Source of the DNA: Bacillota bacterium
Lineage (GTDB): Bacteria; Bacillota; Clostridia; Christensenellales; CAG-138
DNA: 10,697 bases
Reading direction: 5' to 3'
Assembly: GCA_023458355.1 (NCBI GenBank)
Contig: JAEWZS010000092.1
Location: 1-10,697, forward strand
Below, one piece after another: positions 1 to 7,405 of the stretch; within the stretch, counting starts at the first letter, position 1, and each line of letters starts with the position of its first letter. The translations under genes were made by a program, and so were the position numbers. The notes under the pieces are model-generated. The model was not told the origin of the DNA and did not search any database. It saw nothing but the letters and a program-made list of their open reading frames with translations.

Positions 1-434
1 GGCTCATTAACCATGGTGGTGTTATAAAGAATACCGACCGTGCCCCACATATAAGGTACAGAGTATTTGTTATCGGGATCAAAACTCAAGTCTAAAAACC
101 GCGTGTCGATGTTTTTAAGGTTCGGGATGTTGTCTTTATTAAGCTCATGCAGCATGTCATCTGCAACAAGCTTTTCGATGATGTAATCCGACGGGAAGCA
201 CAAGTCGTAAATGCTGTCGGTAGCTGTAAGCTTAACAAGCATTTCCTCGTTGTTGGCCATAGTTGTATAGTTAACCTTGATGCCCGTTTCCTCGGTAAAT
301 TGATCAAGAAGGTTCTCCTCAATATAATCGCCCCAATTAAGCACGTTGATGGTGACCGTGTCGGCAGTGTTTGTGCAGCCGACAAAGGGTGTGATGGTGA
401 GGATGAGGGCTATAAGCAACGCAATTCTTTTCAT
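1..434 (-). CDS. potD: Spermidine/putrescine ABC transporter substrate-binding lipoprotein PotD (C-terminus beyond the window)
   Basis: This is the N-terminal part (144 complete codons) of a periplasmic-binding-protein-like polyamine receptor; the reading frame stays open to the left window edge. The ATG at 432-434 follows a GGAGGAG ribosome binding site (complement of 444-450). The protein begins MKRIALLIALILT and reaches a lipobox-like TPFVGC with the cysteine near residue 20, so it should be a lipoprotein anchored outside the membrane. The mature part starts with VTINVLNWGDYIEENLLDQF, typical of PotD/PotF binding proteins, and continues with TGIKVNYTTMANNEEML and a VPYMWGTVGILYN segment, which is conserved around the ligand cleft in this family. 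It lies 20 bp after potC as the last visible gene of the operon. In the pathway it captures spermidine or putrescine and hands it to PotB/PotC. Which polyamine it prefers cannot be decided without the rest of the protein. Confidence 0.93.
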   Translation of the reverse strand, partial: MKRIALLIALILTITPFVGCTNTADTVTINVLNWGDYIEENLLDQFTEETGIKVNYTTMANNEEMLVKLTATDSIYDLCFPSDYIIEKLVADDMLHELNKDNIPNLKNIDTRFLDLSFDPDNKYSVPYMWGTVGILYNTTMVNE

Positions 435-454
435 AGGGTAATACTCCTCCTTAC

Positions 455-1267
455 TTATTTGGCAATGAGCTTTTTATTTTGGATAGCAGCGGCGCGCTCT
501 TCGCGGATGGATTTGAGGTTAACGACCAAAAGAAGCGTAACCACAGCGAGGAACATCAATGTACTCAGCGCATTGATCTTGGGGCTTATGCCGCGGCGCG
601 CTACGGAGTAGATGTAGATCGACAGGTTCTGTATGCCGTCTGTCGCAAACCAGCTTACCACGAAGTCATCAAGGCTCATCGTGAAAGCTAAGATGAAGCC
701 TGAGACAATGCCGGGCATGATATCGGGCAAAACGACCTTCCTTATAGCCATCCATGGCGTACAGCCGAGATCCATGGCTGCCTCGTAGAGCGAGTTGGAG
801 CTTTGCCTAAGCTTTGGCAGCACCGAGAATATGACATAAGGGATGTTAAAGGTGATGTGTGCGATGAGCATGCGCACATACCCGCCCGTTAGTCCGATGA
901 ACGCAAACAGCATCATAAAGCTAATGCCCGTAACGAGGTCCGGGTTCACCATGGGGAACTGCGATATATTTTCCACGATCGTGCGGGGCACTTTTTTCAT
1001 GGAGTGAAGGCCGATGGCGGCAAATGTACCGAACACCGTTGCGATGACGGCGGATATAATTGCAACGCTGAGTGTGACCCAAAGTGCGCTCATAAGCGTG
1101 GCGTCGCCTAAAAGTGCCTCATACCAACGCAGAGAAAAGCCTTTCCATTGCCCCATGGTCTTGGAGTCGTTGAAGGAAAACACCATCAGCACCGCAATGG
1201 GGGCATACAAAAACAGAAGTATCAGCGCGAGGTAGGTACCCTTGAAAAAATTTCGTACTTTTCTCAC
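455..1267 (-). CDS. potC: Spermidine/putrescine ABC transporter permease PotC
   Basis: A 270-residue inner-membrane permease of the binding-protein-dependent transport family. The start is a GTG (complement of 1265-1267) overlapping the potB stop by four bases (GTGA), so the two are probably translationally coupled. The first hydrophobic helix is at about residues 11-31, and about six helices can be seen. The cytoplasmic EAA loop, which docks onto the ATPase, is at about 162-190 (YEAAMDLGCTPWMAIRKVVL, then PDIMPGIVSG). The SLDDFVVSWF stretch at about 198-207 is characteristic of PotC rather than PotB. The length is normal for the family. The C-terminus is charged (KSIREERAAAIQNKK) and should be cytoplasmic. 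It forms the translocation channel with PotB. Confidence 0.95.
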   Translation of the reverse strand: MRKVRNFFKGTYLALILLFLYAPIAVLMVFSFNDSKTMGQWKGFSLRWYEALLGDATLMSALWVTLSVAIISAVIATVFGTFAAIGLHSMKKVPRTIVENISQFPMVNPDLVTGISFMMLFAFIGLTGGYVRMLIAHITFNIPYVIFSVLPKLRQSSNSLYEAAMDLGCTPWMAIRKVVLPDIMPGIVSGFILAFTMSLDDFVVSWFATDGIQNLSIYIYSVARRGISPKINALSTLMFLAVVTLLLVVNLKSIREERAAAIQNKKLIAK

Positions 1268-2091
1268 CAGAGCTTACCCCCTTCCTCGCCCGCTTCGCGT
1301 TCGGCGCGGCGCATGATAACCATGGAGATGACAACGAGCACCAAGAGGATAAAGGAAAGCGCACTTCCCGCATTCCACCCGGTAATGCCGAGCGTGATGA
1401 ACTGGTTTTCAATGAGGTCGCCGTAAAGCATGTACTTCCCGCCGCCCAAGAGCCTTGAAATGGCGAACGTGGTAATAGCGGGGATGAACACCATCGTTAT
1501 GCCTGAAATTACACCGGGCATGGAAAGCGGCAGTACAACTTTAAAAAACGTTGTGGTACTGTTTGCGCCGAGGTCCTGCGCCGCTTCGATGTGTGACTTA
1601 TCGAGCTTTATGAGCACCGTATAAATGGGCAGTATCATGAACGGCAGGAAATTATAAACCGTTCCGAGCATAACGGCACCCTCGGTGTAAAGTAGGCGCA
1701 GCGGTTCTATTCCAAACGCCTTGAGCCAGCTACCTAAAATGCCGCTCGAATCGAGGATGACCTGCCACGCATACGTGCGAAGAAGAAAGTTCATCCACAT
1801 AGGTACGATGAAAAGCACCGACAACAAAGACGCTGTGCTCCTTTTCATCTTCGAAAGAAGATAGGCGACTGGGTAACCGAGTAAAATGCATAGTAGCGTA
1901 GCTTCGAGGGCTACGATGATCGAGCGCAAAAGCACCGGCATGTAGATCTCGCTTGAAAGCGCATCTCGCAAATTGCCGAGGGTGAACGCACCGCCTGATG
2001 TAAACGCGTAATATACGATGAGCAGCACCGGCGAAAATATGAAGATGATCATCCATACGATATACGGATAGGAAAATACGGTACGCTTCAT
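1264..2091 (-). CDS. potB: Spermidine/putrescine ABC transporter permease PotB
   Basis: A 275-residue permease, the second channel subunit of the polyamine importer. The ATG at 2089-2091 is preceded by GGAGGAG (complement of 2101-2107), and the gene begins 22 bp after the potA stop. The first membrane helix is at about residues 10-30, with further hydrophobic segments near 55-80, 88-110, 138-160, 195-215 and 245-262. The EAA loop lies at about 169-197 (EAAQDLGANSTTTFFKVVLP followed by LSMPGVISG), which is the contact for PotA. The FIVPMWMNFLLRTYAW stretch at about 94-109 is typical of PotB. The length is normal and no key motif is missing. Confidence 0.95.
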   Translation of the reverse strand: MKRTVFSYPYIVWMIIFIFSPVLLIVYYAFTSGGAFTLGNLRDALSSEIYMPVLLRSIIVALEATLLCILLGYPVAYLLSKMKRSTASLLSVLFIVPMWMNFLLRTYAWQVILDSSGILGSWLKAFGIEPLRLLYTEGAVMLGTVYNFLPFMILPIYTVLIKLDKSHIEAAQDLGANSTTTFFKVVLPLSMPGVISGITMVFIPAITTFAISRLLGGGKYMLYGDLIENQFITLGITGWNAGSALSFILLVLVVISMVIMRRAEREAGEEGGKLW

Positions 2092-2113
2092 TTTCCGTTG
2101 CTCCTCCTTTGCC

Positions 2114-3232
2114 TCAAGATTCTTCTTTGGGTTCTTTTTCCTCTTCGGGGCCGATGTCCTCGTCCGATGCGATAAGCTCCATAGCGTCGGACGTGACGGA
2201 CTTGTTCATAATATGGATAGCATCGGGCAAGATGATGAGACCTACCGCCTGCCCTACGGGGACAAAGTCGGTGTAATGGACGGTCCATGTAAAATCGCCG
2301 CATTCTACGCGGAACTCATAATGCACGCCCATGAACAGCACACTTTTAACGACGCCCTTCAAACGTGCTTGCTCGGGCGCGACCATGTCGATATCCTCAG
2401 GGCGTACCACGATGTCTACGGGCTGGTTTTTCATAAAGCCCTTGTCAACACACTTAAACTCCAGGCCGTAAAAGCGCACCCTGTAATCCTCGAGCATTTC
2501 TCCGGGGACGATGTTGCTCTCACCGATAAACTTCGCTACGAACACGTTATTGGGCTCGTTGTAGATATCCGTAGGTGTGCCGATCTGTTGGATGACTCCC
2601 TCGTTTATTACAACGATTGTGTCGCTCATGGTGAGCGCTTCTTCCTGGTCGTGCGTGACGTAGATAAAGGTGATGCCAAGGCGCTGCTGCATGCGCTTGA
2701 GTTCAATCTGCATGCCTTTACGCAGTTTTAAGTCGAGCGCACCCAAGGGTTCGTCCAAAAGCAATACCTGCGGGCGGTTTACAAGCGCTCTTGCGATGGC
2801 GACGCGCTGCTGCTGGCCTCCACTTAGCTGCTCAATCCAGCGTTTACCGTATCCCTTGAGGTTAACGAGTTCCATAATTTCATTCACGCGCGACTCAATC
2901 TCATCTTTAGGAAGCTTTTGGATTTTAAGCCCGAAAGCGATATTGTCAAACACGTTGAGGTGCGGGAATAGCGCGTATTTCTGAAAAACCGTATTGACGC
3001 GGCGTTTATAAGGAGGTATGGCAATAAGGTCTTTGCCATCCATAAGCACTTTTCCCTCATCGGGCATCACAAAGCCTGCGATGATGCGGAGCATCGTCGT
3101 TTTGCCGCAGCCCGAAGGCCCCAAAAGCGTTAAAAACTCGCCGTCGCGGATGTAGAGATTGATGTTTCTCAGAGCATCCTCGCCGTCGTAGGTTTTGCGA
3201 ATATTTACAAGTTCAATAAGATGTTTGCTCAT
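2114..3232 (-). CDS. potA: Spermidine/putrescine ABC transporter ATP-binding protein PotA
   Basis: A 372-residue ATPase that powers polyamine import. The ATG at 3230-3232 is chosen because GGAGG (complement of 3239-3243) stands 6 bases upstream. A longer in-frame start at 3277 would overlap the upstream gene and adds 15 residues that do not belong to the family. The Walker A motif GPSGCGKTT is at 38-46, the Q-loop glutamine at 84, the signature LSGGQQQR at 136-143, Walker B LLLDEP at 157-162 and the switch histidine at 194. The C-terminal third (about 240-350) matches the TOBE-type regulatory domain of PotA/MalK-like ATPases, including VVRPEDIDM. The protein ends in a strongly acidic tail (about 355-372), which is likely flexible. 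It sits between the regulator gene and potB in the operon. Confidence 0.95.
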   Translation of the reverse strand: MSKHLIELVNIRKTYDGEDALRNINLYIRDGEFLTLLGPSGCGKTTMLRIIAGFVMPDEGKVLMDGKDLIAIPPYKRRVNTVFQKYALFPHLNVFDNIAFGLKIQKLPKDEIESRVNEIMELVNLKGYGKRWIEQLSGGQQQRVAIARALVNRPQVLLLDEPLGALDLKLRKGMQIELKRMQQRLGITFIYVTHDQEEALTMSDTIVVINEGVIQQIGTPTDIYNEPNNVFVAKFIGESNIVPGEMLEDYRVRFYGLEFKCVDKGFMKNQPVDIVVRPEDIDMVAPEQARLKGVVKSVLFMGVHYEFRVECGDFTWTVHYTDFVPVGQAVGLIILPDAIHIMNKSVTSDAMELIASDEDIGPEEEKEPKEES

Positions 3233-3238
3233 GGTCTG

Positions 3239-3243
3239 CCTCC
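3239..3243 (-). promoter_or_regulatory. Ribosome binding site that decides the potA start
   Basis: The minus strand reads GGAGG here, 6 bases before the ATG at 3232. It lies between the regulator stop codon (3250-3252) and potA, so it supports the short potA start over an in-frame start inside the regulator gene. Confidence 0.8.
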
Positions 3244-3249
3244 GAGTTA

Positions 3250-3792
3250 TCAAAAGCTGGGCGGGGTAGCTACCCAAAGAAGCTTTGCTTCCGTTTTGCC
3301 CGTATTTTTTAAATAGTGTACGCTCAAGGGCTTAAAGCAGAAGCTTTCGCCTTTCTTGACGCGGTACTTCCTGTCGCCTATGACAAGCGTAATGCCGCCC
3401 GTCAAAACATAGCCGAATTCCTCGCCCTCATGCGGATCGTCCTCCTGCGTACGGCCGCCGCTTATGAGCGTAACGAGAATGGGCTCCAAAGCGTTTTTCT
3501 GCGCGTTAGGTATGAGCCAGCGAATGGAATAGCCGCTTTCCTCATCTTCTTTCACAAAAACGTCGTCTATGCAAAAAACGACTTTTTCATCATCCTTTTC
3601 AGAGAAAAACTCGGCCAGATCGGTCCCGAGCACCTCCAATATGTCCATCAGCGTGGCGATGGAGGGGGAGGTGAGATCGCGCTCCAGCTGCGATATAAAG
3701 CCCTTGGAAAGCTCCGTTCGGGCTGCAAGCTCCTCTTGTGTAAGGTTGAGCTTGATGCGCCGACGCTTGATCTTACTGCCGATTTCCACCAT
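3250..3792 (-). CDS. XRE-family regulator with C-terminal cupin domain (PuuR-like), head of the polyamine operon
   Basis: A 180-residue DNA-binding regulator. An XRE-type helix-turn-helix spans about residues 5-60 (IKRRRIKLNLTQEELAA, then LSKGFISQLERDLTSPSIAT). A cupin fold spans about 103-175. Its metal or ligand site appears intact: HEGEEFGYVLTG at 121-132 with H121 and E125, and a second histidine at 159. This architecture is that of PuuR and related regulators of polyamine genes. The start at 3790-3792 is favoured over an upstream ATG at 3816 because AGGAGG (complement of 3799-3804) fits only the downstream one. The gene is first in the operon, so it is probably autoregulated and controls potABCD. 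The cupin may sense a polyamine or a derivative, but this is inference. No symbol is given because orthology to puuR is not established. Confidence 0.9.
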   Translation of the reverse strand: MVEIGSKIKRRRIKLNLTQEELAARTELSKGFISQLERDLTSPSIATLMDILEVLGTDLAEFFSEKDDEKVVFCIDDVFVKEDEESGYSIRWLIPNAQKNALEPILVTLISGGRTQEDDPHEGEEFGYVLTGGITLVIGDRKYRVKKGESFCFKPLSVHYLKNTGKTEAKLLWVATPPSF

Positions 3793-3798
3793 TTGGGG

Positions 3799-3804
3799 CC
3801 TCCT
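3799..3804 (-). promoter_or_regulatory. Ribosome binding site that decides the regulator start
   Basis: The minus strand reads AGGAGG, 6 bases before the ATG at 3792. The alternative ATG at 3816 lies upstream of this site and has no comparable site of its own, so the protein most likely begins MVEIGSKIKRRR. Confidence 0.8.
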
Positions 3805-3823
3805 TTCCGCATACATGGGAAAT

Positions 3824-3838
3824 TAAACTTAAAGTTTA
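3824..3838. promoter_or_regulatory. Operator-like inverted repeat TAAAC-N5-GTTTA, proximal copy
   Basis: The 15 bases read TAAACTTAAAGTTTA, a perfect palindrome around a central A. On the minus strand it lies between the predicted transcription start (about 3854) and the regulator ATG (3792), where a bound repressor would block transcription. The same TAAAC-N5-GTTTA pattern recurs at 3911-3925. It is a candidate binding site for the XRE-cupin regulator encoded just downstream; that link is inference. Confidence 0.55.
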
Positions 3839-3860
3839 CTATATCTAAACAAACGAGATA

Positions 3861-3889
3861 ATTAAACCACCAAAAAAGAAAAATGTCAA
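3861..3889 (-). promoter_or_regulatory. Sigma-70-type promoter of the regulator-potABCD operon
   Basis: On the minus strand a perfect -35 box TTGACA (complement of 3884-3889) is followed by a 17-base spacer and a -10 box TTTAAT (complement of 3861-3866). Transcription would start near 3854, giving a leader of about 62 bases before the regulator ATG. No other equally good promoter was seen within the operon, so it probably drives all five genes. Confidence 0.75.
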
Positions 3890-3910
3890 CGGCTTTTTGT
3901 AATGTATTTA

Positions 3911-3925
3911 TAAACATTAGGTTTA
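3911..3925. promoter_or_regulatory. Operator-like inverted repeat TAAAC-N5-GTTTA, distal copy
   Basis: The bases read TAAACATTAGGTTTA, with the same five-base arms and the same five-base gap as the copy at 3824-3838 but a different centre. It lies between the two divergent promoters, about 64 bases from the predicted start of the pot operon and about 67 from that of the ABC exporter operon. It could therefore influence either or both. Additional TAAAC half-sites are at 3846-3850 and 3863-3867. Confidence 0.5.
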
Positions 3926-3949
3926 GCATATTGTTCATGTGATAATTCT

Positions 3950-3978
3950 TTGACGATAGAGTGTCTACGATGTATAAT
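3950..3978 (+). promoter_or_regulatory. Sigma-70-type promoter of the ABC exporter operon
   Basis: TTGACG at 3950-3955 is separated by exactly 17 bases from a perfect TATAAT at 3973-3978. Transcription should begin near 3985, only about 10 bases before the ATG at 3996, so the leader is very short and barely includes the AAAGGA ribosome binding site at 3984-3989. Confidence 0.75.
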
Positions 3979-3995
3979 GTGCCAAAGGATGGTGT

Positions 3996-4712
3996 ATGAA
4001 AATGCTGGAATTTAAGAGCGTTTCAAAATCGTACCCGGGGAAGAAGCTTGCGGTCAACAATCTGAACCTTAAGGTGAATGCCGGCGATATTTATGGCTTC
4101 ATAGGCCATAACGGCGCGGGTAAAACCACGGCCATTCGATGTGCGGTAGGCATATTGAACTTCGAGGAAGGCGATATTTTTATCGATGGCATTTCTATTA
4201 AGGAAGATCCAGTAGCCTGCAAACGAATGCTCGCTTTCATACCCGATAATCCGGATATATACGATCACCTGACGGGATATCAATATATCAATTTTATCGC
4301 CGATGTTTTTCAAGTGCGCCAAGAGGAGCGTCAAGAGCGCATTAAACGCTACGCAAATGCGTTTGAAATGGAGAACGACCTTTATGGCCTAATCTCCGGT
4401 TATTCGCATGGCATGAAGCAGAAAACCTCGCTGATTGCGGCACTTGTGCATGCACCAAAGCTACTGGTACTCGACGAACCCTTTGTGGGGCTTGACCCCG
4501 TTGCGGCGCATACCTTAAAAACCATTATGCGTGAGCTTACGCAAAGCGGCGGTGCAATCTTCTTTTCCACACATGTGCTCGATGTGGCGGAAAAGCTGTG
4601 CAACCACATCGCCATCATTAAAAACGGCTCGCTCGTGGTGGATGGGGATATCGAAACGGTCAAGGGCAATGCGTCACTTGAAGACGTATTTTTGGAGTTG
4701 ATTGAAAAGTGA
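3996..4712 (+). CDS. ABC transporter ATP-binding protein (BcrA/EcsA-like exporter type)
   Basis: A 238-residue ATPase. Walker A GHNGAGKTT is at 37-45, the degenerate signature YSHGMKQKT at 136-144, Walker B LLVLDEP at 156-162, the D-loop GLDP at 165-168 and the switch histidine in STHVLD at 193. In the Q-loop region, DNPDIYDHLTG (about 84-94) replaces the usual glutamine context, as is common in this exporter subfamily. The start at 3996 has AAAGGA 6 bases upstream; a second ATG at 4002 is possible. It overlaps the next gene by four bases (GTGA), so it should be the motor for that permease. No substrate can be named: related pairs handle peptides, antibiotics or lipids, but nothing here chooses among them. 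Confidence 0.9.
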   Translation: MKMLEFKSVSKSYPGKKLAVNNLNLKVNAGDIYGFIGHNGAGKTTAIRCAVGILNFEEGDIFIDGISIKEDPVACKRMLAFIPDNPDIYDHLTGYQYINFIADVFQVRQEERQERIKRYANAFEMENDLYGLISGYSHGMKQKTSLIAALVHAPKLLVLDEPFVGLDPVAAHTLKTIMRELTQSGGAIFFSTHVLDVAEKLCNHIAIIKNGSLVVDGDIETVKGNASLEDVFLELIEK

Positions 4713-6316
4713 AAAAGCTTTTAACGCTTCTTAAAGTATCCTTTTTAGGATTTTCCGGCTTCAACGAGATGGTGCACGGCAAGGATCAAAAGCGAAAAAG
4801 CCGCAAAATGGGCATGTTTATACTATTCTTTTTTGTGGCGCTGATGATGCTAGGCATGTCGTTTTCGTCGTTTTTCGGCATGGGCTATGTGCTTAACCAA
4901 CTCGGTGCACTCGATGCTATGCTCGCACTTGCCTGCGCGGCAGCATCCGTGGCTGTGCTTATTACAACCGTCGCCAAGGTGGCACCAACGCTGTTTACGT
5001 TTCGCGACTACGAGCTTTTGATGAGCCTGCCAATCCCGGAAAGAACGCTTGTTTTGAGCCGTATCCTAAGGCTTTACGGTGCAAACCTGTTTTTTATGTC
5101 GTTTCTTATATTGCCCGCCGGTGCTGCGTATGTGATTCTATCACCGCAGGGCGTGGGCTTTTATGCGCGTTTTTTCGTGCTTCTGTTCTTCGTTCCTCTT
5201 CTGCCGCTTTCCATCGCAGCGGTAGTCGGTACACTCATTGCATCCATCGGCGCTCGTTTTAGGCGCAGCAATCTCATAACGCTCGTACTGCTGTTTACGG
5301 TGTTCATCGGCTTTATGGCAATTTCGTTTGCAGCACCGCAGGTCGTTGAGAACATTCAAAGCATCAGCGCGGAGCTCACCGCGAGCGTTTCGCGATTCTA
5401 CCCGGTCGCCACATGGTATGCTGCCGGGGTTGCCGGCACTGACGCTGGTGCAAGTACAATCGATTTTCTGCTTTTTGCCTTTGTAAGTGCTGCGGTGTTT
5501 GCGGTATTTGTGGCAGTGGTCGCTAATAATTTCAAGCGGCTCAACACGAGCCTTCGCGCAAAAACTGCCGTTCATAAGCAGGGGAGTGCGCATCAAAATG
5601 CGCTAACGCCCATTCGCGCGCTATACATAAAGGAAATCAAGCGCTATTTTGCATCGACGCTCTATGTATTTAACACTGCGTTTGGGGCAGTGCTTGTGGT
5701 GATAGGCTCCGTGGTGCTCGCCTTTATGGGCGAGGAGAAGCTTGGTGTGCTTCTTGAAATGCCGGGACTTCCTGACATAATGAAGTCCGCCGCACCCTTT
5801 GCGCTTGCCCTTTTTGCATGCCTTAGCGCCACAACACCTGCGAGCATTTCCATGGAGGGGAACAAACTCTGGCAGCTTAAGGTGCTCCCCGTAAACACGA
5901 GTGATCTATTCCGCGCAAAATGCCTTGTGAGCATCACCGTAATGGCACCTGCCGCTATTATTGCAGCAACAGTACTGAACTTTGTACTTAAGGCAGATGC
6001 GCTAACGGCAGTTCTCATGTATGCAGTGCCGCTTGTTTACACGGTATTCATCGCCCGTGTGGGGCTTTATGTAAACCTCTTAGTCCCCAAACTCGATTGG
6101 CAGAATGAGGCGGAGGTTGTAAAGCAAGGTGCATCGGTAATGGTTACGCTGCTTATCGGCATGGCAGCCGGCATTCTTCCCATCGTATGGTTGACGGGCG
6201 TTAAAGAAAACGCGACGCTTTACGGTTATATTTTGCTTGCAGGGATCGCACTACTTACAGCCATCACGGGGGTATTGCTGCAAAAGGACGGTTCAAAGCG
6301 GTTCGCGCAATTATAA
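4709..6316 (+). CDS. Large ABC-2-type permease partner of the upstream ATPase
   Basis: A 535-residue polytopic membrane protein starting with a GTG (4709-4711) that overlaps the ATPase stop. Hydrophobic segments fall near residues 35-60, 70-92, 125-145, 153-180, 188-210, 252-273, 318-340, 360-380, 408-428, 433-455, 476-497 and 505-525, giving about twelve helices. The protein looks like two related halves. A polar segment ELLMSLPIPERTLVLSRIL at 102-120 resembles LWQLKVLPVNTSDLFRAK at 387-404, and each is flanked by similar hydrophobic stretches. A motif PKLDWQNEAEVVKQ at 460-473 precedes the last helices. It probably forms the translocation path of an exporter with the ATPase. The substrate is unknown, and the assignment as an exporter rather than an importer rests on the absence of a binding protein and on the ATPase type. 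Confidence 0.82.
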   Translation: MKKLLTLLKVSFLGFSGFNEMVHGKDQKRKSRKMGMFILFFFVALMMLGMSFSSFFGMGYVLNQLGALDAMLALACAAASVAVLITTVAKVAPTLFTFRDYELLMSLPIPERTLVLSRILRLYGANLFFMSFLILPAGAAYVILSPQGVGFYARFFVLLFFVPLLPLSIAAVVGTLIASIGARFRRSNLITLVLLFTVFIGFMAISFAAPQVVENIQSISAELTASVSRFYPVATWYAAGVAGTDAGASTIDFLLFAFVSAAVFAVFVAVVANNFKRLNTSLRAKTAVHKQGSAHQNALTPIRALYIKEIKRYFASTLYVFNTAFGAVLVVIGSVVLAFMGEEKLGVLLEMPGLPDIMKSAAPFALALFACLSATTPASISMEGNKLWQLKVLPVNTSDLFRAKCLVSITVMAPAAIIAATVLNFVLKADALTAVLMYAVPLVYTVFIARVGLYVNLLVPKLDWQNEAEVVKQGASVMVTLLIGMAAGILPIVWLTGVKENATLYGYILLAGIALLTAITGVLLQKDGSKRFAQL

Positions 6317-6320
6317 AGCT

Positions 6321-6842
6321 ATGATTTTGCAAACAGAACGTCTTATTTTACGAGAAATGGACGAAAACGATCTTCCCGCCCTCAGACGCATCTTGCAGGA
6401 TGCGGAGGTAATGTATGCCTACGAACATGCCTTCAGCGAGGAGGAGACGCGCGCATGGCTTAACCGCCAGCTTGAACGGTATCAAACCTATGGCTTCGGC
6501 TTGTGGGCGGTAGTCTTAAAGGAAAGCGGCGACATGATAGGCCAATGCGGCGTGACCATGCAAACTACACCGCAGGGTGAAGTACCGGAGATTGGGTATC
6601 TGTTTGAAAAAGCGCATTGGCGCAAGGGATATGCTATTGAGGCAGCGCGCGCCGCGAAAGAGTATGCTTTTAACGTTCTTAAATTTGACGAGGTGTTTAC
6701 CATTATCCGGGACAACAATATCCCCTCGCAAAACGTCGCTAAGCGCAACGGCATGACGGAGCGCGGTCGCCTCACAAAGCATTATTGGGGTATGGATATG
6801 CCGCATATATTGTTTTCTGTGAAGAAAGATGAAAAAACGTGA
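6321..6842 (+). CDS. GNAT-family N-acetyltransferase, RimJ/RimL-like (GNAT 1)
   Basis: A 173-residue acetyl-CoA-dependent acetyltransferase of the Acetyltransf_3 type. It opens with MILQTERLILREMDENDLP, the usual first strand of RimJ/RimL relatives. The acetyl-CoA loop is at about 91-108 (IGYLFEKAHWRKGYAIEA, with the RxxGYA pattern) and the later NIPSQNVAKRNGM segment (133-145) fits the conserved region for this family. The start at 6321 is chosen because the family pattern begins there; the same frame is open further upstream, but only over the end of the permease gene. The start lies 4 bp after the permease stop and has no clear ribosome binding site, so coupling to the permease is likely. 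The acceptor substrate is unknown; it need not modify a ribosomal protein. Confidence 0.88.
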   Translation: MILQTERLILREMDENDLPALRRILQDAEVMYAYEHAFSEEETRAWLNRQLERYQTYGFGLWAVVLKESGDMIGQCGVTMQTTPQGEVPEIGYLFEKAHWRKGYAIEAARAAKEYAFNVLKFDEVFTIIRDNNIPSQNVAKRNGMTERGRLTKHYWGMDMPHILFSVKKDEKT

Positions 6843-6857
6843 AACCATGAAAAGTAT

Positions 6858-6901
6858 AAAGGAGCGTTGTGATAGGCAACTGTTGCGGCGCGTCCTTTTT
6901 T
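6858..6901 (+). terminator. Possible intrinsic terminator after GNAT 1
   Basis: AAAGGAGCG (6858-6866) can pair with CGC-G-TCCTTT (6889-6898), leaving one bulged G and a 22-base loop. The right arm runs into six T residues (6896-6901). It lies 16 bases after the GNAT 1 stop, a sensible position for ending the exporter operon. The bulge and large loop keep confidence moderate. Confidence 0.45.
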
Positions 6902-6955
6902 GTTGGTTTGTATGGAGAAGCACCGTGGTAGGCGGGAGCATAGAGGATATGGTTT

Positions 6956-7405
6956 ATGAACATTCATAAAGTTACAGGAGCTAAAAAGGAATATATTGAT
7001 CTGTTGTTGCTGGCGGATGAGCAAGAAAATATGATAGATAAATACCTCGAACGCGGCGAAATGTTTGTTCTAGATGATAATGGGATAAAAGCCGAATGCG
7101 TTGTTACGAAAGAAACGGATGGCATTTATGAAATTAAGAACATTGCGGTTAAGCCGGATTGCCAGCGAAAGGGCTACGGGATAATCCTTGTAGAGTACTT
7201 GTTCTCTTATTACACGGATTGTAAGACCATGCTTGTCGGAACCGGCGATTGCCAGTCAACCCTTAATTTTTATCACAAGTGCGGCTTTACACATTCGCAT
7301 CGGATAAAAAACTTTTTTACTGACAACTATGATCATCCAATGTTTGAAAATGAGGAACAACTTGTTGATATGGTTTATCTAAAGCGTGAGCGTGATAAAT
7401 CCTAA
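6956..7405 (+). CDS. GNAT-family N-acetyltransferase, YvbK-like (GNAT 2)
   Basis: A 149-residue GNAT protein. The acetyl-CoA binding motif is at about 62-82 (NIAVKPDCQRKGYGIILVEY, with QRKGYG), and the C-terminal signature NFYHKCGF is at 104-111. The ending DHPMFENEEQLVDMVYLK is similar to what I recall of Bacillus YvbK-type acetyltransferases, so that subgroup is suggested. AGAGG at 6942-6946 serves as ribosome binding site for the ATG at 6956. It follows a possible terminator, so it may have its own promoter, though none was convincing. The substrate is unknown. Confidence 0.88.
   Translation: MNIHKVTGAKKEYIDLLLLADEQENMIDKYLERGEMFVLDDNGIKAECVVTKETDGIYEIKNIAVKPDCQRKGYGIILVEYLFSYYTDCKTMLVGTGDCQSTLNFYHKCGFTHSHRIKNFFTDNYDHPMFENEEQLVDMVYLKRERDKS

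Noticed and set aside
2213..2731. Plus-strand open frame of 172 codons inside potA
   Set aside because: It is antisense to a complete PotA with all ATPase motifs; it has no ribosome binding site of note and no recognisable domain.
5141..5596. Minus-strand open frame of 151 codons inside the permease gene
   Set aside because: Its product is a low-complexity mixture rich in Arg, Cys and His, as expected for the reverse strand of a hydrophobic membrane protein gene.
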